This document shows, piece after piece, positions 23,446 to 31,939 of a stretch of 35,043 nucleotides of DNA; the stretch's first letter is position 1, and each line of letters starts with the position of its first letter. The notes under the pieces are model-generated. The model was not told where the DNA came from. It saw only the letters and a list, made by a program, of their open reading frames with translations, and made no database searches. Made by a program: the position numbers and the translations under genes. This DNA comes from Scytonema sp. UIC 10036 (GTDB lineage Bacteria > Cyanobacteriota > Cyanobacteriia > Cyanobacteriales > Nostocaceae), in the NCBI RefSeq assembly GCF_009725235.1, contig NZ_WJFC01000133.1, forward strand, positions 1 to 35,043. The letters are read 5' to 3'.

Positions 23446-24672
23446 ATGACGGCAACTTACCAAGACATCACCCTCGAACCAGTTGACATTACCTCACCTA
23501 ATTTCAGAGCCAATCCATTCCCGACTTTCAAACGCTGGCGAAATACCCGACCCGTTGTGCCAGTCCAAGCCTTTGGAGAACGCGCCTGGATCGTTAGCCG
23601 CTACGACGATGTGCTTGCTGTTCTCACAGACGAACGCCTCGTCAAAGACCGCCGCAATGCTCAAAATCCCAATCAAAAGCAAGGAGAAATGTGGATACCG
23701 GGATTCATCAAGCCCCTCAAGAGCAATATGCTTGACTCCGACCCACCCGATCATACCCGCCTGCGTTCTTTGGTGCATCAGGCGTTCATGCCACGCCTAA
23801 TCGTGCAAATGCAAACCCGTATTCATCGCCTCGCGCACGAGCTAATCGATCGCGCTCAAGCTAAAGGCGAAATGGATTTAGTTAATGACTTTGCGTTGCC
23901 AATTCCAATGCTTGCCATCAGCGAAATGCTTGGCGTTGCCGAACAGGATCGGGCAGCCTTTCACCGTTGGTCAAAGGTCATGGTCAGCGTGAGTAAACCC
24001 ATTGACGGTATCCTTGCCATCCCCAGCCTATACCAACTCATTAGGTTTCTCCGCCGACTTTTCCGCGAACATCGCCTCAATCCGCAAGATGATTTAACCA
24101 GCACCCTGTTGCAAGCCAAATCCGAAGGCTCAAAACTATCCGAAGACGAATTAATTGGCATGGTCGCGCTCTTGCTAAGCGCCGGTCACGAAACTACAGT
24201 CAATTTAATTGGCAATGGCGTGTTGGCATTACTAACGCACCCAGCCGAACTCCACCGCTTACGCACCGAACCCGATCTGATCAAATCCGCTATCGAAGAA
24301 CTTGTGCGGTACACACCTCCAGTGTTGTTCGCCACAACGCGCTATGCCCGTGAAAACCTGGAGATTGCAGGCACACAAATTCCCAAAGGTGAATTGGTGC
24401 TTGCTGCACTTGGATCGGCTAACCATGATGAATCAAAATTTGAGAATCCAGAAACCTTAATGCTAGACCGACAAAACAATAAGCACGTTGGTTTTGGATC
24501 TGGCATACACTATTGCATTGGCGCACCGCTAGCACGGCTTGAGTCCAGCATTGCCTTCCAAGTGCTGTTCGAGCGTCTGCCAAATATTCGGCTCGCTGTC
24601 GATCCCAATAATCTGCTTTGGAATTCTAGTCTGATTACGCGAGGAGCAAAAGCAATTCCCGTCAAGTTCTGA
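23446..24672 (+). CDS. cytochrome P450 (soluble bacterial type)
   Basis: A haem-thiolate monooxygenase of 408 residues with no membrane anchor, so it is the soluble, three-component bacterial class. The I-helix oxygen-binding motif is AGHETT (about 246-251), the K-helix ExxR is EELVR followed by YTPPV (about 284-293), and the haem loop FGSGIHYCIGAP has the axial cysteine at about residue 357. The start ATG is preceded by AAGGA. No ferredoxin or reductase gene is adjacent, so electrons must come from elsewhere in the cell. Codon use is GC-richer than the surroundings, together with the TetR gene, which suggests joint acquisition. The substrate is unknown; detoxification or secondary metabolism are options. 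Confidence 0.93.
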   Translation: MTATYQDITLEPVDITSPNFRANPFPTFKRWRNTRPVVPVQAFGERAWIVSRYDDVLAVLTDERLVKDRRNAQNPNQKQGEMWIPGFIKPLKSNMLDSDPPDHTRLRSLVHQAFMPRLIVQMQTRIHRLAHELIDRAQAKGEMDLVNDFALPIPMLAISEMLGVAEQDRAAFHRWSKVMVSVSKPIDGILAIPSLYQLIRFLRRLFREHRLNPQDDLTSTLLQAKSEGSKLSEDELIGMVALLLSAGHETTVNLIGNGVLALLTHPAELHRLRTEPDLIKSAIEELVRYTPPVLFATTRYARENLEIAGTQIPKGELVLAALGSANHDESKFENPETLMLDRQNNKHVGFGSGIHYCIGAPLARLESSIAFQVLFERLPNIRLAVDPNNLLWNSSLITRGAKAIPVKF

Positions 24673-24676
24673 ATTA

Positions 24677-24762
24677 GACATCTCCAAAAATTAATTATGC
24701 ATTGTCTACAATCCTGTAGAGACGTGCCATGACGCGTCTCTACATTGTCTTTTGGAGATGTC
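24677..24762. mobile_element. 86-bp MITE-like hairpin element
   Basis: Outer 13-bp inverted repeats GACATCTCCAAAA (24677-24689) and TTTTGGAGATGTC (24750-24762) enclose a second hairpin, GTAGAGACG...CGTCTCTAC (about 24715-24743). AATT occurs on both sides, though it is not perfectly adjacent on the left. It begins 4 bp after the P450 stop and lies between convergent genes, so it may also end both transcripts. Confidence 0.7.
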
Positions 24763-24770
24763 AATTGACC

Positions 24771-25448
24771 TTAATCTTCAAGAGTGATTTGTGGAGTCTC
24801 AGTTGTAGGCGCGTTAGTCGCTCTTGTATCTAAGAATGCTTGAGAGATTTTAGGAACAAACCAGTTGACTTTACTAGATTTGGACGTTTGAGCAACGGGT
24901 ACATTGAATTCCAGTGCTCCTGTATTCTGATTGGTAGCGATCGCCAACTTAGTTCCTTTAGGTACTTGAACAACAACACCCCCACTAATTTCCTGATTTT
25001 GTCCATCAGTACTTGGAGATACAGCAGTCACATCACTGGGTATATATATTCCCTGACAATCCCAGTCATTTTGGGTTGTTTGACCATCAGCCAGAAAATA
25101 AAGCCCAGCATCATATGGAAAATCTTCTTGTTCTATGTTTGCTGGTATTGGCCCGTAAACAGCTAGAGTTTTGCCCGTCTTGTTTTCGCACTGACCCCAA
25201 TTCACTCCCGACTCAAAAGCGTATTTGAGCAACTCCAACTCTCCGAGTTTGTTTTGTATTTCTTCAGGTGTAGAACCCTCTAGTTCTGTTTGAGATTCTT
25301 GGACAGTTCGCAACTTGTTAATCTCTTTAGTCAATGCTTTGTATTCTGGGCTTTTCGTAATTTTTGGTGCATCTGCAAAAGAAGGTTGAGCAAACATAAA
25401 ATTTGCTAATAGTAGCAGCACCATCAAAAGATATTTGAAAGTTTTCAT
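24771..25448 (-). CDS. secreted protein of unknown function
   Basis: I do not recognise a family. From the preferred ATG at 25448 (MKTFKYLLMVLLLLANFMFA) there is a clear signal peptide with probable cleavage near FADA. An ATG at 25466 would add six residues before the signal. The mature part begins with a charged helix (about 25-70, KITKSPEYKALTKEINKLRT). It continues with a beta-rich domain that has two cysteines (WGQCENKTG and WDCQGIY) which could form a disulfide in the periplasm. It ends in a Thr/Pro-rich tail. Convergent with the P450 gene. Confidence 0.75.
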   Translation of the reverse strand: MKTFKYLLMVLLLLANFMFAQPSFADAPKITKSPEYKALTKEINKLRTVQESQTELEGSTPEEIQNKLGELELLKYAFESGVNWGQCENKTGKTLAVYGPIPANIEQEDFPYDAGLYFLADGQTTQNDWDCQGIYIPSDVTAVSPSTDGQNQEISGGVVVQVPKGTKLAIATNQNTGALEFNVPVAQTSKSSKVNWFVPKISQAFLDTRATNAPTTETPQITLED

Positions 25449-25466
25449 GATTGTTTTCCAAAACAA

Positions 25467-26145
25467 ATAACAAAATCAAAAACTAGAAACCTATGGCTTG
25501 CAGGGGCAGCATTGCCCACATTGTAGCAATTGAAAGGCAACAAATACCGATTGGGAAATGGGGTTAGGAGAAGAAAGATGTTCGTACTTTGTTTTGAGCT
25601 ATTGTTAACGAGCATCTATCTTATCAATTCAGAAGTTACATTATCATCTAGCTCTCAGTTAAGAAATCTTAAGAAATTATTAATTTTATCCAGGGCGAGA
25701 CCGGATCTGTGATGGCTTTTAGTTGCTGCGGTTCAATCCTATCAACTCCCTCAGCTTTCTTAATAAATTATTTCCACTTTTCCGGTCAACTTCGCGTGTA
25801 TTAAATACAACGATTTTTTTGTATATAAAAATACTTTTTATTATGTATGTAGAAAATTGGTTTCTACTATTCCGATGAACTTGGCGTAGAATTTAGAAGC
25901 TATTAAAAAATGTTGATTTAGAATTTTTTAAAGACTTGATTGCTGCAATTATATAAGTTATGATTTACTTCGCGAGCGCAATTCAATTAAACAACTTGAA
26001 AAATGTATTGTATTTCTTAATATAATACATTAAAAGTGTTTATGCGAAGGATTTGACAATATTAAATGCAGTTATCCAAGCGTTTGAGAATTTTCTCAAA
26101 AATTACCCAGAGTGTGGGCTATTTCAGGTTTGAAAAACTTGCAAG
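25467..26145. other. long AT-rich intergenic region
   Basis: About 680 bp. The only structure I see is a degenerate direct repeat: ACTTTTCCGGTCAACTTCGC (from 25776) and ACTATTCCGATGAACTTGGC (from 25866), about 90 bp apart. A 60-codon ORF at 25530-25712 has no recognisable feature and poor coding character; I do not call it. The promoter of the APC permease gene presumably lies at the right end. Confidence 0.5.
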
Positions 26146-27603
26146 ATGAAACAAAAAATATTATCGAACGGTAAAAGTACGAACGGGTTAAAACCTGCTT
26201 GTCTCTCATTTGGGGAAGTTCTAGCTCAATCCTTTGCTGTTATTGCACCTACCACAATTCCTGCATCTAATATTGGTTTGATAGTGGCACTTTCAGGGAA
26301 AGGAGCGTGGTTAAGTTTTCTCATCGGTTTAATTGGACTCGTCTTAGTTAGTATCAACATTAATCAGTTTGCCAGTCGTTCGGCTTCTCCTGGTTCCCTC
26401 TACTCTTACATTGTTAAAGGCTTAGGTCCAACAGCTGGTGTCATTTGTGGCTGGAGTTTAGTGCTGGCATATTTGTTTACGGGAATGTCTGTATTGTGTG
26501 GTTTCGCCAACTTTAGCGGAATTTTCTTCAGTCAATTGGGTATTCATCCCTCCAGCATCACACTATTGGCGTTAGGTGCGGGAATAGCCTGGTATGCAGC
26601 TTATAAAGATATTCAGCTTTCTGCTATGGCAATGCTTTGGCTTGAAGGGATCTCGCTGGCTCTGATTGTAGTGTTGTGTGCGATCGTATGGGCAAATAAA
26701 GGTTTTGCTTTAGATATGTCACAACTCACGCTTTCTGATGTCACTCCTGGCAAAGTTGCGACGGGATTAGTGTTGGTGATGTTTGCTTTTTCTGGCTTTG
26801 AAAGTGCTACATCATTAGGCGATGAAGCAAAAAAACCGTTGCAAACCATTCCCAGATCGGTGATTGGTAGTGTGATTCTGGCAGGACTATTTTATATATC
26901 AACAACATATATTGAAGTATTGGGTTTTAGCGGTACTGGTTTGTCGATTACCAAAACCGAAGAACCTTTAAGGTTTTTATCCCAACAAGTAGGGATGGGA
27001 TTTTTGGGAGAGTTAATTGCTTTTGGAGCATTATTTAGCTTTTTTGCTTGCGTCTTAGGCTGTATTAATCCGGCTGCTAGAATCTTCTTTATGATGGCAC
27101 GTCACGGATTGTTCTACTCCAAGGTAGGTGCTGCACATTCTTTTAATCGAACTCCCCATATCGCAGTGACAATGTGCTCGTTTGCTATCTTCTTAGTTCC
27201 TGCACTTATGTCCCTATTTAACGTTAAGTTGTTTGAAAGTATGGGTTACCTGGGGGCTATCTGTAGCTATGGATTTCTCACAGTATATATCCTCATTTCT
27301 ATTGCAGCACCAGTTTATCTATATCAAATCGGTAAACTCCGCTTGCATCATATTGTTTTCTCTGTGCTCGCAGTTGCATTCATGATGATTCCTGTATTGG
27401 GAAGTGTGGGTATTCCAGGCAGTACACTGTTTCCAGTTCCCGATGCTCCCTATGATGTTTTCCCCTACCTGTTCTTAATGTATTTGGCTGTTACTTGTGG
27501 GACTTTTGTATTACAGCGACTGCGATCGCCGAACATTGTTGCGTCCATGCGGCAAGGAGTTGAAGAAATTCATGCTAGATTTAGCGATCGCGAGCAGCTC
27601 TAA
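26146..27603 (+). CDS. APC family amino-acid permease
   Basis: A 485-residue inner-membrane transporter with about twelve hydrophobic segments. The family features are the first-helix region SFGEVLAQSFAVIAPTTIPA, the SRSASPGSLYSYIVKGLGP loop after helix 2, and GFESATSLGDEAKKPLQTIP after helix 6, the classic APC signature. The substrate is likely an amino acid or amine, taken up by proton or sodium symport or by exchange; the sequence does not say which. It is followed by a 7-bp repeat array and a CadD-like gene in the same direction, 130 bp away. Operon linkage is uncertain because of that array. Confidence 0.9.
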   Translation: MKQKILSNGKSTNGLKPACLSFGEVLAQSFAVIAPTTIPASNIGLIVALSGKGAWLSFLIGLIGLVLVSININQFASRSASPGSLYSYIVKGLGPTAGVICGWSLVLAYLFTGMSVLCGFANFSGIFFSQLGIHPSSITLLALGAGIAWYAAYKDIQLSAMAMLWLEGISLALIVVLCAIVWANKGFALDMSQLTLSDVTPGKVATGLVLVMFAFSGFESATSLGDEAKKPLQTIPRSVIGSVILAGLFYISTTYIEVLGFSGTGLSITKTEEPLRFLSQQVGMGFLGELIAFGALFSFFACVLGCINPAARIFFMMARHGLFYSKVGAAHSFNRTPHIAVTMCSFAIFLVPALMSLFNVKLFESMGYLGAICSYGFLTVYILISIAAPVYLYQIGKLRLHHIVFSVLAVAFMMIPVLGSVGIPGSTLFPVPDAPYDVFPYLFLMYLAVTCGTFVLQRLRSPNIVASMRQGVEEIHARFSDREQL

Positions 27604-27649
27604 TTTCAATTTAAAACCGCACCCTGTAGCTGACAAACGCAGATAAAGA

Positions 27650-27728
27650 ATCCAAAATCTAAAATCGATTAATCCAAAATCCAAAATCCAAAATCCAAAA
27701 TCCAAAATCCAAAATCCAAAATCCAAAA
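27650..27728. repeat. 7-bp tandem repeat array (ATCCAAA)
   Basis: About nine copies, the last eight nearly perfect, end 5 bp before the ATG at 27734. The complementary motif TTTGGAT is the unit of the array inside the helicase-like gene (29731-29870). Confidence 0.9.
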
Positions 27729-27733
27729 TTGAC

Positions 27734-28381
27734 ATGAGTGAATTAGTAACTGCAATTAGTACAGGTGCAGCTGCTTTTGGTGCTACCAACATAGATGATA
27801 TTGTTCTCCTAACAATCTTTTTTTCACAAGTCAACGAGACATTTCGTCGCTGGCATATTATACTTGGTCAGTACTTAGGCTTTGCAGTACTGGTTCTTAC
27901 CAGTCTTCCCGGTTTTTTTGGCGGTTTAATTGTACCGAAACCATGGATTGGACTCTTTGGCTTAGTACCAATCCTAATTGGTATTAGGGGCTTAATGAAT
28001 AAAGATGAAGATTCGGAGAATGCTGAGGATGAAGAAGAGTCAGAGCCGACTCAACGCTTGTTTATTACCAAATTTTTTAACGTACAAGTTTATAGCGTTG
28101 CTGCTGTGACATTCGCTAATGGCAGTGATAACATTAGTATTTATGTTCCTTTATTTGCTAACAGCACTTGGGAAAGTTTGCTTGTTATCATAGGAGTCTT
28201 TTTTCTACTTGTTGGAGCTTTGTGCTTTGCAGCATATCAATTAACTAATCAAAGAGCGATCGCTGAAATGCTCTCCTGTCATGGTAATCATTTTGTCCCA
28301 TTTGTCTTAATGGGATTAGGTGCTTTAATTTTAATAGAAAGTGGTGTCTTAAGTCCTCTACTTTCTTTTGTTAATTGTTAG
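27734..28381 (+). CDS. CadD-like (LysE superfamily) exporter, copy 3
   Basis: A 215-residue membrane protein closely related to copies 1 and 2. Shared blocks are FGATNIDDIVLLTIFFSQVN, HIILGQYLGFAVLVLTSLPG, TFANGSDNISIYVPLFANS and HFVPFVLMGLGALILIESG. Like copy 1 it has a strongly acidic central loop (NKDEDSENAEDEEESEPTQ), a likely metal- or cation-interacting segment. The start codon directly follows a tandem-repeat array, so the normal ribosome binding site is missing. The substrate is unknown. Copy 1 is its closest match by eye. Confidence 0.85.
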   Translation: MSELVTAISTGAAAFGATNIDDIVLLTIFFSQVNETFRRWHIILGQYLGFAVLVLTSLPGFFGGLIVPKPWIGLFGLVPILIGIRGLMNKDEDSENAEDEEESEPTQRLFITKFFNVQVYSVAAVTFANGSDNISIYVPLFANSTWESLLVIIGVFFLLVGALCFAAYQLTNQRAIAEMLSCHGNHFVPFVLMGLGALILIESGVLSPLLSFVNC

Positions 28382-28566
28382 TGGTTGGTGGTTAGTTGTT
28401 GGTTGTTGGTTGTTGATTGTTGGTTGTTAATTGTTGGTTGTTAGTTATAAATAATCACTGAGACGACAGGTGAGACGCTTATCCTACACCACTAACCACT
28501 AACCACTAACCACTAACCACTAACCACTAACCACTAACCACCAACCACTAACCACTAACCACTAAC
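28382..28566. repeat. two opposed 7-bp repeat arrays (GTTGGTT and CTAACCA)
   Basis: TTGTTGG/TTGGTGG-type copies (28382-28446) are followed after about 40 bp by about eleven CTAACCA-type copies (28486-28566). The two arrays are roughly complementary and could fold on each other as a long imperfect hairpin between the convergent CadD-like and msrA genes. The second array runs into the msrA coding sequence. Confidence 0.85.
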
Positions 28567-29253
28567 TCCTACAGGACAAGCAACATTTGTTCCTCCCAAC
28601 CCACAATATCCATTAGGGTTTTTAGCGAGATATTGCTGATGGTAAGCTTCCGCGTAGTAAAACTTGGGAGCATCAAGGATTTCAGTAGTAATTTTGCCAT
28701 AACCGGACTTGTTCAGGGCTTCTTGGTAAGCATCAAGAGATGCTTCTGCTAGTTTTTTCTGGTCTTCAGAATAGACATAAATTCCCGAACGATATTGAGT
28801 GCCAACATCGTTACCCTGACGCATTCCTTGAGTGGGATCGTGGTTTTCCCAAAAAACTTTTAGCAACTGAGAGTAGCTAATGACTTTTGGGTCATAAACC
28901 ACTAACACAACTTCGTTATGACCGGTCATTCCACTACAAACTTCTTTATAAGTGGGATTGGGAGTGATGCCTGCAGCGTAACCAACTGCTGTGGTATAAA
29001 CTCCTTCTGGTTGCCAAAATTTCCGTTCTGCTCCCCAAAAGCAACCCATACCGAATATTACCATCTCCAGACCCTCTGGAAAGGGTGGTTTGAGTGGGTT
29101 ACCTAACACATAGTGCTGACCGGGTACTGGCATTTCTTCTGCCCGTCCTGGTAAGGCTTGGTCGGGGGTGGGAAGGGTTAATTTTTTACCAAATCCAAAT
29201 AACACCATTGCTCTTGATTCTAATTTTTCATAAATTTCTTTACTTAACTTCAT
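28555..29253 (-). CDS. msrA: peptide methionine sulfoxide reductase MsrA
   Basis: Reduces methionine-S-sulfoxide in proteins. The catalytic motif is [12 protein letters not shown] with C71. Other family blocks are [51 protein letters not shown] and [15 protein letters not shown], where the last cysteine is a candidate resolving residue. An N-terminal extension of about 50 residues is usual for cyanobacterial MsrA. The start ATG lies inside the end of the upstream helicase-like gene (14-bp overlap, TATGAAGTTAAGTAA), which implies translational coupling. The last residues and the stop codon (GTTAGTGGTTAG) come from the CTAACCA array. Confidence 0.93.
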   Translation of the reverse strand: MKLSKEIYEKLESRAMVLFGFGKKLTLPTPDQALPGRAEEMPVPGQHYVLGNPLKPPFPEGLEMVIFGMGCFWGAERKFWQPEGVYTTAVGYAAGITPNPTYKEVCSGMTGHNEVVLVVYDPKVISYSQLLKVFWENHDPTQGMRQGNDVGTQYRSGIYVYSEDQKKLAEASLDAYQEALNKSGYGKITTEILDAPKFYYAEAYHQQYLAKNPNGYCGLGGTNVACPVGVSG

Positions 29254-31588
29254 ATTGTAAACTATCCCACTCTACAGGTTGGGTGTGGTTTTCCTGGGTG
29301 GTTACACTACTTGTGAGAGGAACACAGGCATTGACTAAGGACAGTAAGGGACCTAACTGCTCTTGCCCGTTCACGGCTAAATCGCTATGACATAGATAAA
29401 TTCTTTCCGAAACTCGGGCAAGTAAATCTGCCAAGATCCTTTGCAATCGTTGTTCATCTGCTAATTTTTCATCTTCTGCTGTCCAAGGTTGTCCCATCCT
29501 TTCTCTAAGGAAGAATGGCGCACCAAATAAAGTCGCTGCACCACCTTTTGCCCATAAGGGAGAACCTGCATCTAACCAAAAATGCCAGCGATGCGATCGC
29601 CTAGAAGAACGATACTGGAAGATAGTTGCTAGGGTGACAGCGTTTGACTGGATTCCTACAGGACGCATGGGGTAGGGGTTGGCAGTAATGGTACCGCGTC
29701 GTAGTAGTTGTATGAATTCAGCGATGGGAGATTGGGAATTTTGGATTTTGGATTTTGGATTTTGGATTTTGGATTGGGGATTTTGGATTTTGGATTGGGG
29801 ATTTTGGATTTTGGATTGGGGATTTTGGATTTCGGATTGGGGATTGGGTATTGGGTATTGGGTATTGGGGGAAAACTGTCGCAGTCGTGTATCGATTTCC
29901 CAATAGTGTTGGGCAGTTTCTAAAAGTTCCCGCAACGCTGCTAACTGCTCGTAGGGCAAATTGCTCCCATTCCATAAAAAACGCTGAATTGCTCTATCTA
30001 AAAGGGAAATAGGGCTGGGAATCAGACGCAATTCCTTTTGCTTTCGCTGTTCTTCCAACCACTGCAATATCTCACTGTAAGCTGTTGTTGCTGAATATCC
30101 CAATCTATCCCAGCGATCGAATGCTGTTACGGGAAGTAAGTTGGGTTGCTCGGGGTGCGGGACAAAACAGTGATCTGCTATTAATCCCGCCCTTACTGGA
30201 TCGATGTGAGAGGATGGGGAGACGGGGGACTCGGAGTTCCCTCTGTCTTCCTCTCCTCCCTTGCTCAACACAACTAACATTTCTGCTACTGCATCCCTAT
30301 CAACCAAGCGTCCCAAACCAGGATAGACGAAGGCTAGAACCGTCAGTAAACCTCGGATATTGGGAGAACTAATCAGAGGACGTTGATCGTTCAGGAATTC
30401 TACTGGAATATTTTGCTTGGTGAGAATTTCTACAAGGGTGTAACGAGCGATCGCATCCAAACCTGGTGCAACAATTGCCACTTCTTTCGGCTGCACTTGT
30501 TCTTCTTTTATAGCACGGATAATTACTTCTGCTGTTTGCCGCAATAACTGGGAGCGAGAAGTTGTTTGAATGGACTGCACTGCTTCTGGTAAGCTCAACA
30601 GTCCCCCCGACTCGATAGCTATTTCTTGTATTTGTGTCGCCAAACTATCTGCAAGGGATTCAAGGGGAAACTGAGTCAAAGTTTCCTGTTGACAACGGGC
30701 TGATAACTCTTGCAAGTAATTGGGATCTGCTCCCAATCCCAAACGGACTACACTTTCAGGATTGAAGCTAAACGCCCCTACCGCTCCTCCTTCCAACAAT
30801 ACCTCAAACAGTTGACGTGCCACTGCTGGGTAATCTTGCACGTCATCCGCTAAAACAGCTTGGTAACGTTTGAAGAGTGCTTGCTGGTAGCGAGTCTGTG
30901 GTAGTAAATGCTGGCTGTAAAGTTCGGTCATAATTCCATAGGTGAGAAAGCCCCTTTCCAAACACCAGTTGCGCCAGTCAAGCAACAAGGATTCGACTAA
31001 TTCCGGGTTTAAATTTATACTTTCTTGATTTGCAAGCGAGCGGGATAAAATATTTTCAATTTCTGCAAAACTTGTTCCGCTATATGCTACCAATTGTAGT
31101 GTATCCAGAATCCGACGTACTAAACGGTACTCATTAATACCAACCTGACGCAGTATTTCCTCATTGATTTGCGATCGCCAAAGTTTTGTTGCCAATTCCT
31201 GCTCTGTTTCTGGACGCAGTCGCACTGGGAATTGAGCTTTCAATTGTAACGACTCGATCAGCAATGGCCAAAATAAAATGACTTCGTCCTGAATAAAGCC
31301 AAGAGGCGTCTTACCGCGTACTGGATATGTTCCCTCAGTTGCACTCACCAGTTTATCTGCCAAATCCCGCCGATTCTCATCATTGGCTGCTAAGACTAAC
31401 ACCCCTAGTTCTGATTGTTGAGGATAAAGGCGCTTTGCTATGCTATTGCTACTTTTTCGCTCTTGACTTTTCGTATAATGTGTTTTGCTACTATTTGCAC
31501 TCTTGACCCAATGGCAAAACTGCTCTACCAAGCAACTTGTTTTGCCACTCCGACTGGGACCTGTTATCCATAGAGAATCAGAAACCAC
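29240..31588 (-). CDS. UvrD/AddB-like helicase or nuclease-associated ATPase with a translated repeat insert
   Basis: From a GTG at 31588 the product is about 782 residues ([18 protein letters not shown]...); an in-frame TTG at 31681 would add 31. Walker A is GPSRSGKTS, a helicase-like segment [18 protein letters not shown] follows, and the Walker-B-like motif is [11 protein letters not shown]. Later segments such as [17 protein letters not shown] and [22 protein letters not shown] match the layout of SF1 recombination helicases (UvrD/AddB class). I prefer the GTG because the upstream extension (MSSLSSLSSLSP) is encoded by a tandem repeat and by a small element, and AAGGTGG precedes the GTG. 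Between about residues 605 and 650 of the longer form, a 7-bp repeat array is translated as KIQNPQS heptapeptides. It overlaps msrA by 14 bp. The DNA-repair role is inferred. Confidence 0.75.
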   Translation of the reverse strand: MVSDSLWITGPSRSGKTSCLVEQFCHWVKSANSSKTHYTKSQERKSSNSIAKRLYPQQSELGVLVLAANDENRRDLADKLVSATEGTYPVRGKTPLGFIQDEVILFWPLLIESLQLKAQFPVRLRPETEQELATKLWRSQINEEILRQVGINEYRLVRRILDTLQLVAYSGTSFAEIENILSRSLANQESINLNPELVESLLLDWRNWCLERGFLTYGIMTELYSQHLLPQTRYQQALFKRYQAVLADDVQDYPAVARQLFEVLLEGGAVGAFSFNPESVVRLGLGADPNYLQELSARCQQETLTQFPLESLADSLATQIQEIAIESGGLLSLPEAVQSIQTTSRSQLLRQTAEVIIRAIKEEQVQPKEVAIVAPGLDAIARYTLVEILTKQNIPVEFLNDQRPLISSPNIRGLLTVLAFVYPGLGRLVDRDAVAEMLVVLSKGGEEDRGNSESPVSPSSHIDPVRAGLIADHCFVPHPEQPNLLPVTAFDRWDRLGYSATTAYSEILQWLEEQRKQKELRLIPSPISLLDRAIQRFLWNGSNLPYEQLAALRELLETAQHYWEIDTRLRQFSPNTQYPIPNPQSEIQNPQSKIQNPQSKIQNPQSKIQNPKSKIQNSQSPIAEFIQLLRRGTITANPYPMRPVGIQSNAVTLATIFQYRSSRRSHRWHFWLDAGSPLWAKGGAATLFGAPFFLRERMGQPWTAEDEKLADEQRLQRILADLLARVSERIYLCHSDLAVNGQEQLGPLLSLVNACVPLTSSVTTQENHTQPVEWDSLQYEVK
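29731..29870. repeat. 7-bp tandem repeat array inside the helicase-like gene
   Basis: TTTGGAT/TTGGGGA-type copies fill about 140 bp in frame. Three 7-bp units make 21 bp, so on the minus strand the array reads as a heptapeptide repeat (IQNPQSK). The array continues as GGGTATT copies towards 29870. Confidence 0.9.
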
Positions 31589-31616
31589 AAACCACCTTCT
31601 TGAGAGATCTATATAA

Positions 31617-31718
31617 TATAGCAATCCTATTTGAGCTCCAAACAAGGGAGACAAGGAAGACAAGGAGGACAAGGAAGACAAGGAAGAGGTGTTTGTAAAT
31701 CATTTAGGACTGCTATAG
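31617..31718. mobile_element. 102-bp MITE-like element at the 5' end of the helicase-like gene
   Basis: TATAGCAATCCTATTTGA (31617-31634) and the complement of TCATTTAGGACTGCTATA (31701-31718) match at about 14 of 18 positions as inverted ends. A degenerate ACAAGGAAG tandem repeat (31646-31687) fills the centre. There is no ORF inside except the repeat-encoded extension of the helicase-like frame. Confidence 0.6.
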
Positions 31719-31939
31719 CCATAAATTATAATATTTTTTTAATATATTTATAAATTAGGTTACTGCAAATAATGACTATTTTGTAGTATTAGCAATATAT
31801 GCGAAGACAGCGCTACTACGAACAAAATAACTCTATTTTACATTTTGTTACATAATCGTGTTTTTCTTTTCTACCTAATGTATTGTTCAAAAATCAAATT
31901 AGATTACTATATTATGTGTAGTTTACGATAGGAAAGGGT

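Noticed and set aside
25530..25712. 60-codon ORF upstream of the APC permease
   Set aside because: It lies in an AT-rich gap, has no recognisable motif, and could easily arise by chance.
27650..28566. CRISPR array
   Set aside because: The repeats are contiguous 7-bp units without unique spacers and no cas gene is near; they are short tandem repeats.
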